From assembly GCF_009930815.1 (NCBI RefSeq), contig NZ_CP022222.1, positions 1,778,501 through 1,842,500 of the forward strand: a stretch of 64,000 nucleotides of DNA, written 5' to 3'. The position numbers were made by a program, and so were the translations under genes. The notes under the pieces are model-generated. The model did no database searches. It was not told the DNA's origin and worked only from the letters and a program-made list of their open reading frames with translations. How positions within the stretch are numbered: position 1 is the stretch's first letter; each line of letters starts with the position of its first letter. The stretch is from Bradyrhizobium sp. CCBAU 051011 (GTDB lineage: Bacteria; Pseudomonadota; Alphaproteobacteria; Rhizobiales; Xanthobacteraceae). Shown here one piece after another: positions 16,629 through 25,046 of this stretch.

Positions 16629-18905
16629 ATGTCTTCCACCAACAGAGCCGCTACGCGCCGCCGCGTCTGGCTTGCTTCCAGCTTCCTCATACCGATCGTG
16701 TCGCTCGGCATTTCCGGCGCAGCGGCACAGACGCCGCCTGAGCAATTGCCGCCGATCGAGATAACCTCGCCCACGGACCTGAATCGGACCCGCGCCAAAC
16801 CGACCTATGATGAAGGATCGACCTCGCGCCGCGTCGTGCCGGCGGCAGCGCCCCCGACCGGCACACGGCCCGCAGCCGGGACCGGTTCGGGCGCCTCATC
16901 GCAAAGTGCTTCGCAAGGCGCGGGCGGCAGCGGCGGCCGGCAGTTTTCAGGTATTGTCGGCACGGCGTCGACCGTTATTACCGCCGAAGAGATCGCGCAT
17001 TCGCCCGCACAAACGTTGCAGGAAATCATCGCGCAAACGCCCGGCGTGCAACTGACGAGCCTGTATGGCGGCGTCAACGGCGCCAAGACCAGCGTCGACC
17101 TCCGCGGATTCGGCGCTTTCGCGACCTCAAATACGCTGGTGCTCATCAACGGCCGAAGGCTCAACGACATCGACATGGCCGGCGTCGATTTTTCGACCAT
17201 TCCACTCAATTCGATTGAGCGCATTGAAATCACCCGCGGCAACAGCGGCGCGGTGCTCTACGGCGACAACGCGGTCGGCGGCGTCGTCAACATCGTCCTG
17301 AAGGACGGCGTCGGCGGCCCTCCTGTTGCCATGCGCGCCGAGGCCGGCGCCGGCTCGTTCAACCAACGGCTTGCGAATGTCTCGGCCGCTACCAATTACG
17401 GACCTTGGTCGACGTCCTTCTATGGCAACGCCATCAAGTCCGACGGTTACCGGGTCAACAACGCCCTCGACCAGCGCAACGGGGTCGGCAATCTCAATTA
17501 TTCCACACCGGACCTCAAGGCCTTCCTTACGGTGACCGGCGACGACCAGAAGCTCGGTTTCCCGGGCGGACGCACCGTCGATCCCTCCATCGGACTAGAT
17601 CAACTCGTCACCGATCGCAGAGGCACCAATACGCCGTTCGATTACGGCAACCAGCAGGGCGCCAGCGCCACCACCGGCTTTACCAAGACAATCATGAATG
17701 GCGTCGACCTGATTGTCGACGGCGGCGTTCGGAAGAAGGACACGCAAAGCGGTTTCTTCGGCGCTGTACCGTTTGCCTCGCCACTTCCGAGCTTCTCCTC
17801 CACCTATAACGACGCATCCTTGCTGACCTGGTCGATCACGCCGCGATTGAGCATCAAGAACTCGATCTTCGGAATTCCCTCGCAGATCCTGACCGGCATC
17901 GATTATTACGACGCGACATTCAATCAGGACCGCGGAGCGTTCAAAGGCCTTGCGCCGACCCACATCTACGACCTGTCGCAGCAGACGCTGGCCGGCTACT
18001 GGCAGCACACGGTCGGCCTATTGCCGACGACCGATTTCTCCTATGGCGCCAGGGTTCAAAATACCAGCCTGAGTGCCCGGGATCGGTTTGATCCCAATGC
18101 ACCCGGTTGCGCCATGTTCTTCAATTGCAGCCCCGCGGCCTCTCCATTGGACAGCAACGAAACACAGTACGCGCTGCATGTTGGCCTCGAGCATCGCTTC
18201 AACAGCGTGTTCTCGGTATTCGGCCGCGCCGCGCGCGCATTCCGAACCCCGACCGTCGACGAGCGCGTCTCCAGCGGTCCCTTCTTCGTTCCAGGGACTT
18301 TCCAGTTGAAGACCCAGACCTCGCACGACATCGAGGGCGGATTCCGCATCAAGAGCGGTGGCTTCCAGATGCAATCGAGCATCTACAGCATGGACCTCGA
18401 GAACGAGATCCACTTCATCCCGGCGCTGTTCTTCAACGTGAACCTCGATCCGACCCGCCGCTACGGCTCCGAGACCAGCGCCTCGCTGCGTGTCAGCGAT
18501 ACGGTGACGCTCCGCGGCGGCATGGCCTATACGCGCGCTGTCTTTCGCGAGGGGCCGTTCGCAGGCGACGACGTCCCGCTGGTATCCCGCTATACAGCCA
18601 TGGGCGGCGTGACTTGGAATATCTGGCAGAACTACCTGGTGTTCGACGCCACCGTACGTGCCTGGAGCGAGCGCTTCATGGACAACGACCAAGCCAACAC
18701 CCAGCGGCCCATTCCGGCCAGTGCTACCGCCGATCTGAAGCTTAGCGGACAGTACGATCGCTTCTTCTGGTCGGTGGGCGTGAACAATCTGTTCAACGCA
18801 CTCTACTATGACTACGCGATCGCAAGCTCGTTTACGCCCGGCCGCTTCTCGGCCTACCCGCTCCCCGGCCGCACCTTCATGGTGAAGGCCGGCGCGACGT
18901 TCTGA
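16629..18905 (+). CDS. btuB: TonB-dependent outer-membrane receptor, probable cobalamin receptor
   Basis: A 758-residue protein. The signal peptide (about 1-33, ending GAAAQ) is followed by a TonB-box-like PPIEITSP and a Pro/Ala/Gly-rich linker to about residue 105. The plug domain comes next (ITAEEIAHSP, VDLRGFGAFATSNTLVLINGRRLND, IERIEITRGNSGAVLYGDNAVGGVVNI), then a beta-barrel ending in the aromatic C terminus (FMVKAGATF). The upstream cobalamin riboswitch and divergent btuCDF-like genes point to B12 uptake. The barrel is longer than E. coli BtuB, and the linker is unusually long. A strong hairpin terminator follows at 18961. Confidence 0.85.
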   Translation: MSSTNRAATRRRVWLASSFLIPIVSLGISGAAAQTPPEQLPPIEITSPTDLNRTRAKPTYDEGSTSRRVVPAAAPPTGTRPAAGTGSGASSQSASQGAGGSGGRQFSGIVGTASTVITAEEIAHSPAQTLQEIIAQTPGVQLTSLYGGVNGAKTSVDLRGFGAFATSNTLVLINGRRLNDIDMAGVDFSTIPLNSIERIEITRGNSGAVLYGDNAVGGVVNIVLKDGVGGPPVAMRAEAGAGSFNQRLANVSAATNYGPWSTSFYGNAIKSDGYRVNNALDQRNGVGNLNYSTPDLKAFLTVTGDDQKLGFPGGRTVDPSIGLDQLVTDRRGTNTPFDYGNQQGASATTGFTKTIMNGVDLIVDGGVRKKDTQSGFFGAVPFASPLPSFSSTYNDASLLTWSITPRLSIKNSIFGIPSQILTGIDYYDATFNQDRGAFKGLAPTHIYDLSQQTLAGYWQHTVGLLPTTDFSYGARVQNTSLSARDRFDPNAPGCAMFFNCSPAASPLDSNETQYALHVGLEHRFNSVFSVFGRAARAFRTPTVDERVSSGPFFVPGTFQLKTQTSHDIEGGFRIKSGGFQMQSSIYSMDLENEIHFIPALFFNVNLDPTRRYGSETSASLRVSDTVTLRGGMAYTRAVFREGPFAGDDVPLVSRYTAMGGVTWNIWQNYLVFDATVRAWSERFMDNDQANTQRPIPASATADLKLSGQYDRFFWSVGVNNLFNALYYDYAIASSFTPGRFSAYPLPGRTFMVKAGATF

Positions 18906-18960
18906 CCCGAGCCGCCGGTTCGGCCGAAGCCGGGCCGGCTTTTCCTGACCTGACGAGAAG

Positions 18961-18998
18961 GTATTCTCCTCGACATATTGCCGGGGAGAATACTTTTT
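18961..18998 (+). terminator. Rho-independent terminator after the cobalamin receptor gene
   Basis: A perfect nine-base stem, GTATTCTCC (18961-18969) with GGAGAATAC (18985-18993), encloses a 15-base loop and is followed by TTTTT. Confidence 0.8.
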
Positions 18999-19031
18999 CA
19001 TGCCCGAACCGCGTCCATTCCGCTGATTGCA

Positions 19032-19202
19032 ATGAGCACCGCGGCCACCGAACTTCTGCAGCGGGAAATATCCAATCCCGATACGCAATGGAGCCTCGGC
19101 ACATTCGGCGCCACCGCCGAGTTCTCGCGCGACCCTGGCGAGCGGAACTGCACGGGCATGATTGATTTGGAAAGAAAGCGACATCTTTTCGACCAAAAAT
19201 AA
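19032..19202 (+). pseudogene. Possible truncated conserved hypothetical gene
   Basis: A 56-residue frame from ATG 19032. The first 35 residues (TELLQREISNP, then WSLGTFGATAEFSRDPGE) look like the start of a longer alphaproteobacterial protein of unknown function known to me from memory. The following residues lose that character and the frame stops soon after. No function can be given. Frameshift or 3' deletion is the likeliest explanation; an intact small gene is the alternative. No gene is visible from 19203 to 19373. Confidence 0.35.
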
Positions 19203-19373
19203 CGCTTTCTGTGATCAGATCCCGTGATAAATGAAGCCGCAAAACCTCTCGACGATTTCTGTGGCAACTCGAATGGCGTGACAGCAACGAATGTCGAAGC
19301 TGCCGCCGATTCCTAAACAGATTCGGGTGGGCCTGGGGTCAAAAACAACATAGTAGATTGAGACAGACTTGAA

Positions 19374-19646
19374 ATGACGAATGACGATCAAGGCCGCGAC
19401 GACCGGGCGGCAAAGGCGGCCGAGGCCGCCAAGTCCGCGATGGCCGAGCGGGAAGCCGCCACGAAAGCCACGCTCGATAACATGGCGAGGTTGAGGGCAT
19501 TGCGGCTGGCGCGCGAAGCTGCCGAGCCGCCGCGCGCGCCCGCGACGAAGAAGGCGCGCGCCGCCAAGGCACGGAAGCCGGCGGAGAAGGCCCCGGCCCT
19601 TTCCGACTGGCTGGCGAACCAGCAAAGCGGCGGACGGCGAATCTGA
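19374..19646 (+). CDS. Small basic Ala/Lys/Arg-rich protein, unknown function
   Basis: A 90-residue protein, strongly basic and alanine-rich. It has a helical N-terminal half (AAEAAKSAMAEREAATKATL), a Lys/Ala/Pro-rich middle (ATKKARAAKARKPAEKA) and a conserved-looking tail, LSDWLANQQSGGRR. The composition suggests a nucleic-acid-associated or chaperone-like small protein, but no family is recognised. It has no signal peptide or membrane segment. It converges with the next small gene on the opposite strand. Confidence 0.6.
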   Translation: MTNDDQGRDDRAAKAAEAAKSAMAEREAATKATLDNMARLRALRLAREAAEPPRAPATKKARAAKARKPAEKAPALSDWLANQQSGGRRI

Positions 19647-19671
19647 GCGAGCCGCGCAAAAGTCCGGTGCG

Positions 19672-19914
19672 TTACGCCGGCCCCGGCCAATCGATCAGCG
19701 ATCGCGTCTTGTTCTCGGCATCGTAGACCTGCACCTGCAGCATCTGGAAGCGGTTCTTCAACGCCATGCCCGCTTCCTCCGCCGCCTCAACCGTATCGTG
19801 ATGCGACTTGAAGTGACCATCGACCACCAGCGAGTAACCGGAGGTTGGCGCCTTGTCGGCACGGATGGTCTTGCGCGGCTGCGGTTCATCCAGCGCAATG
19901 CGGGGCTTCTTCAT
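19672..19914 (-). CDS. Small conserved hypothetical protein
   Basis: An 80-residue soluble protein starting at ATG 19914. A basic N terminus (KKPRIALDEPQPRKTIRADKA) is followed by an alpha/beta pattern: YSLVVDGHFKSHHDTVEAAEEAGMALK, then LQVQVYDAENKTRSLIDWP. This resembles a small fold of strand-helix-strand type in rhizobial hypothetical proteins. No catalytic residues can be assigned. Confidence 0.6.
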   Translation of the reverse strand: MKKPRIALDEPQPRKTIRADKAPTSGYSLVVDGHFKSHHDTVEAAEEAGMALKNRFQMLQVQVYDAENKTRSLIDWPGPA

Positions 19915-20076
19915 ACTGGCTCCATGTAAGGCCCTTCGGGCTGCAGCCGCAAAAAGGGCGGGAAGAATTGTCTGATCGGCGCTAGGATGCCGGCCAAACG
20001 CGGCAGATTGAGGTCATGCCGTTACCCTGAGTCGGCGCGCAGCGCAAACGCCGATTGATCCGGCAGGAGGCATCAC

Positions 20077-20232
20077 ATGGACGGAACGGGCAGGAAGAAC
20101 GAACCTCCGAAAAAAGCGGACGACAAGCCGAAGAAGCCGGAACGCATTCCGGCCGAGGACGAGGATTATGAGGACGGCGACATCGCAACGCCGAAGCGCG
20201 ACCGCACGGGTAATGACGACGAGCCGTTGTGA
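20077..20232 (+). CDS. Very small charged, probably disordered protein
   Basis: A 51-residue frame from ATG 20077 with a good site, CAGGAGG, seven bases upstream. It is nearly all charged residues and proline: a Lys/Pro-rich first half (PPKKADDKPKKPERIP), then an acidic patch (AEDEDYEDGD) and a mixed tail. It has no hydrophobic core, so it should be intrinsically disordered. The ribosome-binding site and consistent codon use support a real gene. Function is unknown. Confidence 0.6.
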   Translation: MDGTGRKNEPPKKADDKPKKPERIPAEDEDYEDGDIATPKRDRTGNDDEPL

Positions 20233-20249
20233 GCGCAGCATACCAAGGT

Positions 20250-20339
20250 GTCATCGCCTGCGAAGGCGGGCGATCCAGTACGCCGAGACTTTCCGTACAA
20301 CGTCGGCGCCGCGGAATACCGGTCAAGCCGGGCGATGAC
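20250..20339. repeat. GTCATCGCC...GGGCGATGAC inverted repeat
   Basis: The outer arms GTCATCGCC and GGCGATGAC flank degenerate inner pairs, including GGCGGGCGATCCAGTA. This is a single copy in the window. It lies between the small charged gene and the 3' end of the ATP-grasp gene. Confidence 0.7.
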
Positions 20340-20348
20340 GGGCTGTGT

Positions 20349-21596
20349 CTAGTCAAGCTCCTCCCCCTCGATCGCCCGGATACTTCGGAGATCAAGCATA
20401 TGCGCGCTAAACCCGCCCCGCGCAAGTTTGACCGCGAGCTTCGGCGAGGCCAGCAGCAATGCCGCCGTCATCGCCAGCGGCACGGCACTGAGCCAGTCTA
20501 ACTGCACTGGCATGAGTTCTTCGCTGCTGCCGGCATAAGGCCCTCTCCTCGCAACGAGATACCGGCACTCCCTGACAATGTCGCGCCGCGTGCCGCCGCG
20601 CGCCCCACATCCGAGCAACGCCTGTATCGCCAGATGCGTAAGCACGCCGTTGCTACTTGCGGGCAATGCTTCCGGCGTTTCGCCGAGCGAGATCCGAAGC
20701 AGGAGCCCGACCAAATCGACACCGGATCGATACGCATTCATCGGCTCGACCAGCCGTGGATTGCAATCGATCAGCAAGGGCGGATCGTTATCGCCGCGCA
20801 TGAGATAATCAACGGATAGCGCGCCATGCCAGTCGAGCGCCTGTCCGATCTTCTCGAGATAGGTCCGCACCACCGGCCGGCTCACGCTCTGCTTGATGGC
20901 CTCGCCGCCGCCGATACCCGCGGCCACCTGCCGATAGGCATGAAAGCCGATCAGTTGGCCGCGGCAGAACACCGACTGCGCCTTCTCGGTGGTGCCTGCG
21001 ATGAGGTCTTGCATCAGCACTTCGCTGGTGAATGCATCGCTGGCCGCAAGATCGCGCAGCGCGCCTTCGAAATCGTCCGCGCTGTGCACGAACCAGATGC
21101 CGCGGCTCGCGGTGCCGACGGAAGTTTTCACGACGGCCGGAAAGCGGATCGCGTCACGGACAGCCTGAGCCGATGTGACGATCCGCGTCAGCGGCTGCGG
21201 CACCTCCAGCCGATCGAGCACGCGGCTGAATCCGGCCTTGCTATGCGCTTGCCGATAGTTCTCAAAATCCGGCAGCGCGATCCCGGCGCGGCCCGCGATG
21301 CGGTGCGCGACCCGCGCAAATAAAAATCCCTGCTCATGCGTCGGCAGCAGAACATCGAATTTTCCATCGGCCAGAAGCTGTTCGATAAGGGCCAGATAAC
21401 CGGCCGGGTCATTCCGCAGCCCGGGACAGCGGTGAAATTTCCGAACGAAGCGAGAAAACCGCGAAAGACACCAGGGCGAGGGATCGCAGACCTCGACGTG
21501 ATGGCCCGACAGCCCCAGAATAGTCACCGCCTCCCGGGACGAGGTACTGGAACCTTCGGAGACGAGCACCCGGAGCGGCTTAGCGGGATCAGGCAT
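20349..21596 (-). CDS. ATP-grasp domain protein
   Basis: A 415-residue protein. The N-terminal part (LRVLVSEGSSTSSREAVTILGLSGHHVEVCD) is a Rossmann-like pre-ATP-grasp domain. The middle carries ATP-grasp features: the Lys of PAVVKTSVGTASRGIWFV in the lid, a Glu-containing strand, and the metal-binding DYLMRG...LLIDCNPRLVEPMNAY segment near 265-290. ATP-grasp enzymes join a carboxylate to an amine or thiol through an acyl phosphate. The substrate is unknown. It is divergent from an MFS transporter with 172 bases between, so the two could form a biosynthesis-export or uptake pair. Confidence 0.75.
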   Translation of the reverse strand: MPDPAKPLRVLVSEGSSTSSREAVTILGLSGHHVEVCDPSPWCLSRFSRFVRKFHRCPGLRNDPAGYLALIEQLLADGKFDVLLPTHEQGFLFARVAHRIAGRAGIALPDFENYRQAHSKAGFSRVLDRLEVPQPLTRIVTSAQAVRDAIRFPAVVKTSVGTASRGIWFVHSADDFEGALRDLAASDAFTSEVLMQDLIAGTTEKAQSVFCRGQLIGFHAYRQVAAGIGGGEAIKQSVSRPVVRTYLEKIGQALDWHGALSVDYLMRGDNDPPLLIDCNPRLVEPMNAYRSGVDLVGLLLRISLGETPEALPASSNGVLTHLAIQALLGCGARGGTRRDIVRECRYLVARRGPYAGSSEELMPVQLDWLSAVPLAMTAALLLASPKLAVKLARGGFSAHMLDLRSIRAIEGEELD

Positions 21597-21768
21597 ATCG
21601 GATCATTGCCGCGCCAAGCCGCCTTTGTCTTCCGATTTCCTGAGCCATTCGCACGCCCCTGCCCTCCGCCGGGGCAGCCATGCAGCTGCATTCATGGACA
21701 AATAACGGCCTGCCTATATTTTCAGCCCGCCCAGCCGGGCCGCAAGTCACACAGGATTTTGAGCTGAC

Positions 21769-22986
21769 ATGGTCGATATTCTGGCCGCACCGCAACAGGC
21801 CAAGGCGGACACATCGCTGCGCACGCTCGCGGCGATCTCGGTCGCCCATTGGGTCAGCCATTTCCATCTGTTCGTGCTGCCGATGCTGTTTCCGTTCCTG
21901 AAAGAACAGCTTGGCGTCGGCTATATCGAGCTGGGTTTTGCGCTGACCGTGTTCGGCGTCGTCTCCGGCCTGACGCAGGCTCCGATCGGCTATCTCGCCG
22001 ACCATATCGGCGCGCGAAAGGTTTTGCTGATCGGTCTCACCGTCGGCGGCCTGGCGCTGATCATGCTCGGCCTGCATCTGAGCTACGCCTCGCTGATCGC
22101 CTGCGCCGCCCTGCTCGGCCTCGCCAACAGCGTCTATCACCCCTGCGACTATGCGATCCTGTCGACACATATGGATACACGGCGGATGGGCCGCGCGTTT
22201 TCGGTCCATACCTTTGCCGGCTTCCTTGGCGGCGCGGTGGCGCCCGCGATCATGGCTGCGCTGGTGGCCGCCGTCGGCGGACTCGGCGCGCTGATCGTGG
22301 CCGGCGCGGTTGGGCCAGTGGTGGCGCTGCTGTTGATTGCCGTGAAAATTCCCGATGCGAGTTCTGCCGATCGCAAGGTCGACGGCGCAGCGGCGCCGCA
22401 GCAGCAGAGCATCGTGACGCCGGCGCTCATCGTGCTGACGATCTTCTTCATGCTGCTCGGCCTTTCCAACGCCGGCATCAGCAATTTCGGCGTGGTCGCG
22501 CTGATGAGCGGCTATGGCGTGACATTCCACGCCGCCAATATCGCGCTTACCGCCTTTCTCGGCGCCAGCGCAGCCGGCGTGCTGGCCGGCGGCTATCTCG
22601 CCGACCGCACCAAGCGTCACGGCAATGTCGCTGCCGCCTGCTTTGCGATCAACGCCATCATCATCACGATTATTGCGGCGACCAACCTGCCGCCGGTCGT
22701 GCTGACCGCCGCGATGGGGCTGGCCGGATTCCTCGGCGGCGTCATCGCACCCTCGCGCGACATGCTGGTTCGTAACGCTGCTCCCGCGGGGGCCGCAGGC
22801 CGCGCCTTCGGCATTGTCTCTACCGGCTTCAATTTCAGTGGTATTCTTTCGCCGCTTTTGTTCGGCTGGATCATGGACCAGCACCTGCCGCATTGGGTTT
22901 TCGGCGCGTCCGTCGCCTTCATGGTGCTGACGGTCCTGCTGGCGCTGGTGACCGACCGCAAGCCGGCGGAACCCGTCAAGGCATAA
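21769..22986 (+). CDS. MFS transporter
   Basis: A 405-residue inner-membrane protein with twelve predicted helices. The loop after helix 2 has GYLADHIGARKVLL, the classic major-facilitator signature, repeated in weaker form as GGYLADRTKRHGN in the second half. The long central loop (DASSADRKVDGAAAPQQQS) separates the two six-helix bundles. The substrate is unknown; the family includes nitrate/fosmidomycin-like exporters. It is divergently arranged with the ATP-grasp gene. Confidence 0.85.
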   Translation: MVDILAAPQQAKADTSLRTLAAISVAHWVSHFHLFVLPMLFPFLKEQLGVGYIELGFALTVFGVVSGLTQAPIGYLADHIGARKVLLIGLTVGGLALIMLGLHLSYASLIACAALLGLANSVYHPCDYAILSTHMDTRRMGRAFSVHTFAGFLGGAVAPAIMAALVAAVGGLGALIVAGAVGPVVALLLIAVKIPDASSADRKVDGAAAPQQQSIVTPALIVLTIFFMLLGLSNAGISNFGVVALMSGYGVTFHAANIALTAFLGASAAGVLAGGYLADRTKRHGNVAAACFAINAIIITIIAATNLPPVVLTAAMGLAGFLGGVIAPSRDMLVRNAAPAGAAGRAFGIVSTGFNFSGILSPLLFGWIMDQHLPHWVFGASVAFMVLTVLLALVTDRKPAEPVKA

Positions 22987-23001
22987 CGCGGTCTCTATTT
23001 T

Positions 23002-23072
23002 ACGCGTTTTCTTCACGCGAACCGGTACCCATCCCCGGATCAATTCCGAGGGCATGCTTCGCGCGAAAACGC
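23002..23072. repeat. ACGCGTTTTCTTCACGCGAACCGG inverted repeat
   Basis: The arms GCGTTTTC... and ...GCGAAAACGC surround a GC-rich core. It is related to one half of the composite repeats at 42205-42329 and 60030-60131. It follows the MFS gene. Confidence 0.75.
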
Positions 23073-23165
23073 TTCCGATGCATTCCTGAACCCCATCCCC
23101 GGCGGTTGACTGTGCCTTGTGACGCCGGATGATGCAGCAACAAGAACAGCACCGGGATGGAAGCC

Positions 23166-24908
23166 ATGACCTCGACCCCCGACCTCGTGATCCGCGGCGG
23201 CACCATTGCCGATGGCAAGGGTGGTGAATTGTTCGAAGCGGACGTTGCGATTGCAGGTGGCCGCATCGCCGAAGTCGGCAAGGTTGCCGCGAAGGGCAAG
23301 GAAGAGATCGACGCCAGGGGCAGACTGGTCACGCCGGGCTTTGTCGACGTCCACACCCATTATGACGGACAGGTCACCTGGAGCCAGGACATCACGCCCT
23401 CGTCACAGAACGGCGTCACCACGGCGATCATGGGCAATTGCGGCGTCGGTTTTGCGCCGTGTCGTCCGGCTGACCATGTCAGGCTGATCCAACTGATGGA
23501 AGGCGTCGAGGATATCCCCGAGCCGGTACTGAGCGCCGGCATTCCCTGGGCGTGGGAGAGCTTCCCGGACTACATGGACTGGCTGTCCAAACGAAACTTC
23601 GACATGGACATCGGCGCGCAACTGCCGCACGCGGCGCTGCGCGTCTATGTGATGGGCGAGCGCGGCGCGCGCCGCGATCCCGCAACGCCGGAGGACAACA
23701 GGGCGATGGCGGCGCTCGCCGGGGACGCCGTGCGATCAGGCGCATTGGGATTCTCGACATCGCGCACTCTCAACCACCGCACCTCGACGGGCGACTACAC
23801 GCCGACGCTGAAAGCGGGCGAAGATGAATTGACCGCGATCGCCGGCGCGATGCATGGCGTCGGCCGCAGCGTGCTGCAATTCGTGCTCGACCAGAGCACC
23901 GTACACGAAGACCTGCCGATGATGCTGCGGGTCGCTGAAAACACCAGGTGCCCGATCTCATTCTCCGTCGCCCAGGCCGACAAGGCGCCGCGGCGCTGGC
24001 GGCAGACGATGGACACCATTAACGAAGCCGCCGCCCGCGGCCTCTCGATCACGACCCAGATTGCCGCGCGGCCCGTCGGGTTGCTGCTTGGGCTGGAATT
24101 GTCGCGCAATCCGTTCCAGACCCATCCGAGCTACCGCGCCATCGCCAACCTTCCGCTGGCGGAGCGGCTCACGCATTTGCGCCGGCCCGAGGTGCGCGCG
24201 GCCATCCTGAACGAGACGGCGACGGCAACCGACGACCCGCTGTTCTTCCGGCCGAACTACGACAAGATGTACCTGCTGGGTGATCCCCCTGATTACGAGC
24301 AGCCGCCGGAAAATGCGCTCGGCCCGCAGGCCCGCCGTCAGGGCCGACAGCCGGAAGAACTCGCCTATGAGGCGATGCTGACGGACGAGGGCCGCGGCAT
24401 GCTCTATGTGCCGTTCCTCAATTATGCCGACGGCAATCTCGATGCCGTGCATGAGATGCTTCGCGAACCCAGCGCCGTGCCCGGCCTTTCCGACGGTGGT
24501 GCGCATTGCGGCATCATCTGCGACGCCAGTTTCCCGACCTATCTTTTGACGCACTGGACGCGCGACCGCAGCCGCGGCGAAAAGCTGTCGATTCCGTTCG
24601 TAGTCGCCGCGCAGTCGCGCAAGACCGCGCTCTCGGTCGGCCTCTACGATCGCGGCGTGATCGCGCCCGGCTTCAAGGCCGACGTCAACGTGATCGACTA
24701 CGACCGCCTGCATCTGCATCCGCCGAAGGTGCATTACGACCTCCCCGTCGGCGGCCGCCGCCTGATGCAGCAGGTCGACGGTTATGATGCCACCATCGTC
24801 TCCGGCGTGGTGACACAGCGCGGCGGCAAGGCCACCGGCGCCCGCCCGGGCAAACTGGTGCGCGGTGCGCAGGGTTCAAAACCGCAGTTCGACGCGGCGG
24901 CGAGTTAG
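23166..24908 (+). CDS. Amidohydrolase, N-acyl-D-amino-acid deacylase family
   Basis: A 580-residue metal-dependent hydrolase. The N-terminal DLVIRGGTIADGKGG and VTPGFVDVHTHYDGQ are the start of the amidohydrolase barrel with its HxH metal ligands. MGNCGVGFAPC carries the conserved Cys/Gly region of D-aminoacylases, and GLSDGGAHCGIICD has the catalytic Asp and a His. The C-terminal VIAPGFKADVNVID closes the composite beta-sandwich. Such enzymes cleave N-acyl groups from D-amino acids. ATG 23166 follows GGAAG closely; ATG 23157 is an alternative. Substrate preference cannot be read. Confidence 0.82.
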   Translation: MTSTPDLVIRGGTIADGKGGELFEADVAIAGGRIAEVGKVAAKGKEEIDARGRLVTPGFVDVHTHYDGQVTWSQDITPSSQNGVTTAIMGNCGVGFAPCRPADHVRLIQLMEGVEDIPEPVLSAGIPWAWESFPDYMDWLSKRNFDMDIGAQLPHAALRVYVMGERGARRDPATPEDNRAMAALAGDAVRSGALGFSTSRTLNHRTSTGDYTPTLKAGEDELTAIAGAMHGVGRSVLQFVLDQSTVHEDLPMMLRVAENTRCPISFSVAQADKAPRRWRQTMDTINEAAARGLSITTQIAARPVGLLLGLELSRNPFQTHPSYRAIANLPLAERLTHLRRPEVRAAILNETATATDDPLFFRPNYDKMYLLGDPPDYEQPPENALGPQARRQGRQPEELAYEAMLTDEGRGMLYVPFLNYADGNLDAVHEMLREPSAVPGLSDGGAHCGIICDASFPTYLLTHWTRDRSRGEKLSIPFVVAAQSRKTALSVGLYDRGVIAPGFKADVNVIDYDRLHLHPPKVHYDLPVGGRRLMQQVDGYDATIVSGVVTQRGGKATGARPGKLVRGAQGSKPQFDAAAS

Positions 24909-24955
24909 CTGGGGCATCGCCTCATACGCGGTGTCGTCCCTGCCGGCAGTAAGCC

Positions 24956-25041
24956 GTAGCCCGGGTGAAGCGAAGCGCAACCCGGGATTCTCACAGGCGG
25001 ATGGGCTTGCCCCGGATTTCGCTTCGCTCCATCCGGGCTAC
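24956..25041. repeat. GTAGCCCGGGTGAAGCGAAGCG inverted repeat, copy 2
   Basis: The same family as 13447-13524, with a longer centre. It lies between the convergent amidohydrolase and MFS genes, where it could end both transcripts. Confidence 0.9.
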
Positions 25042-25046
25042 GAACC

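Noticed and set aside
18877..19287. Minus-strand frame across the end of the cobalamin receptor gene
   Set aside because: It crosses the strong terminator hairpin and is Arg/Cys-rich without a domain.
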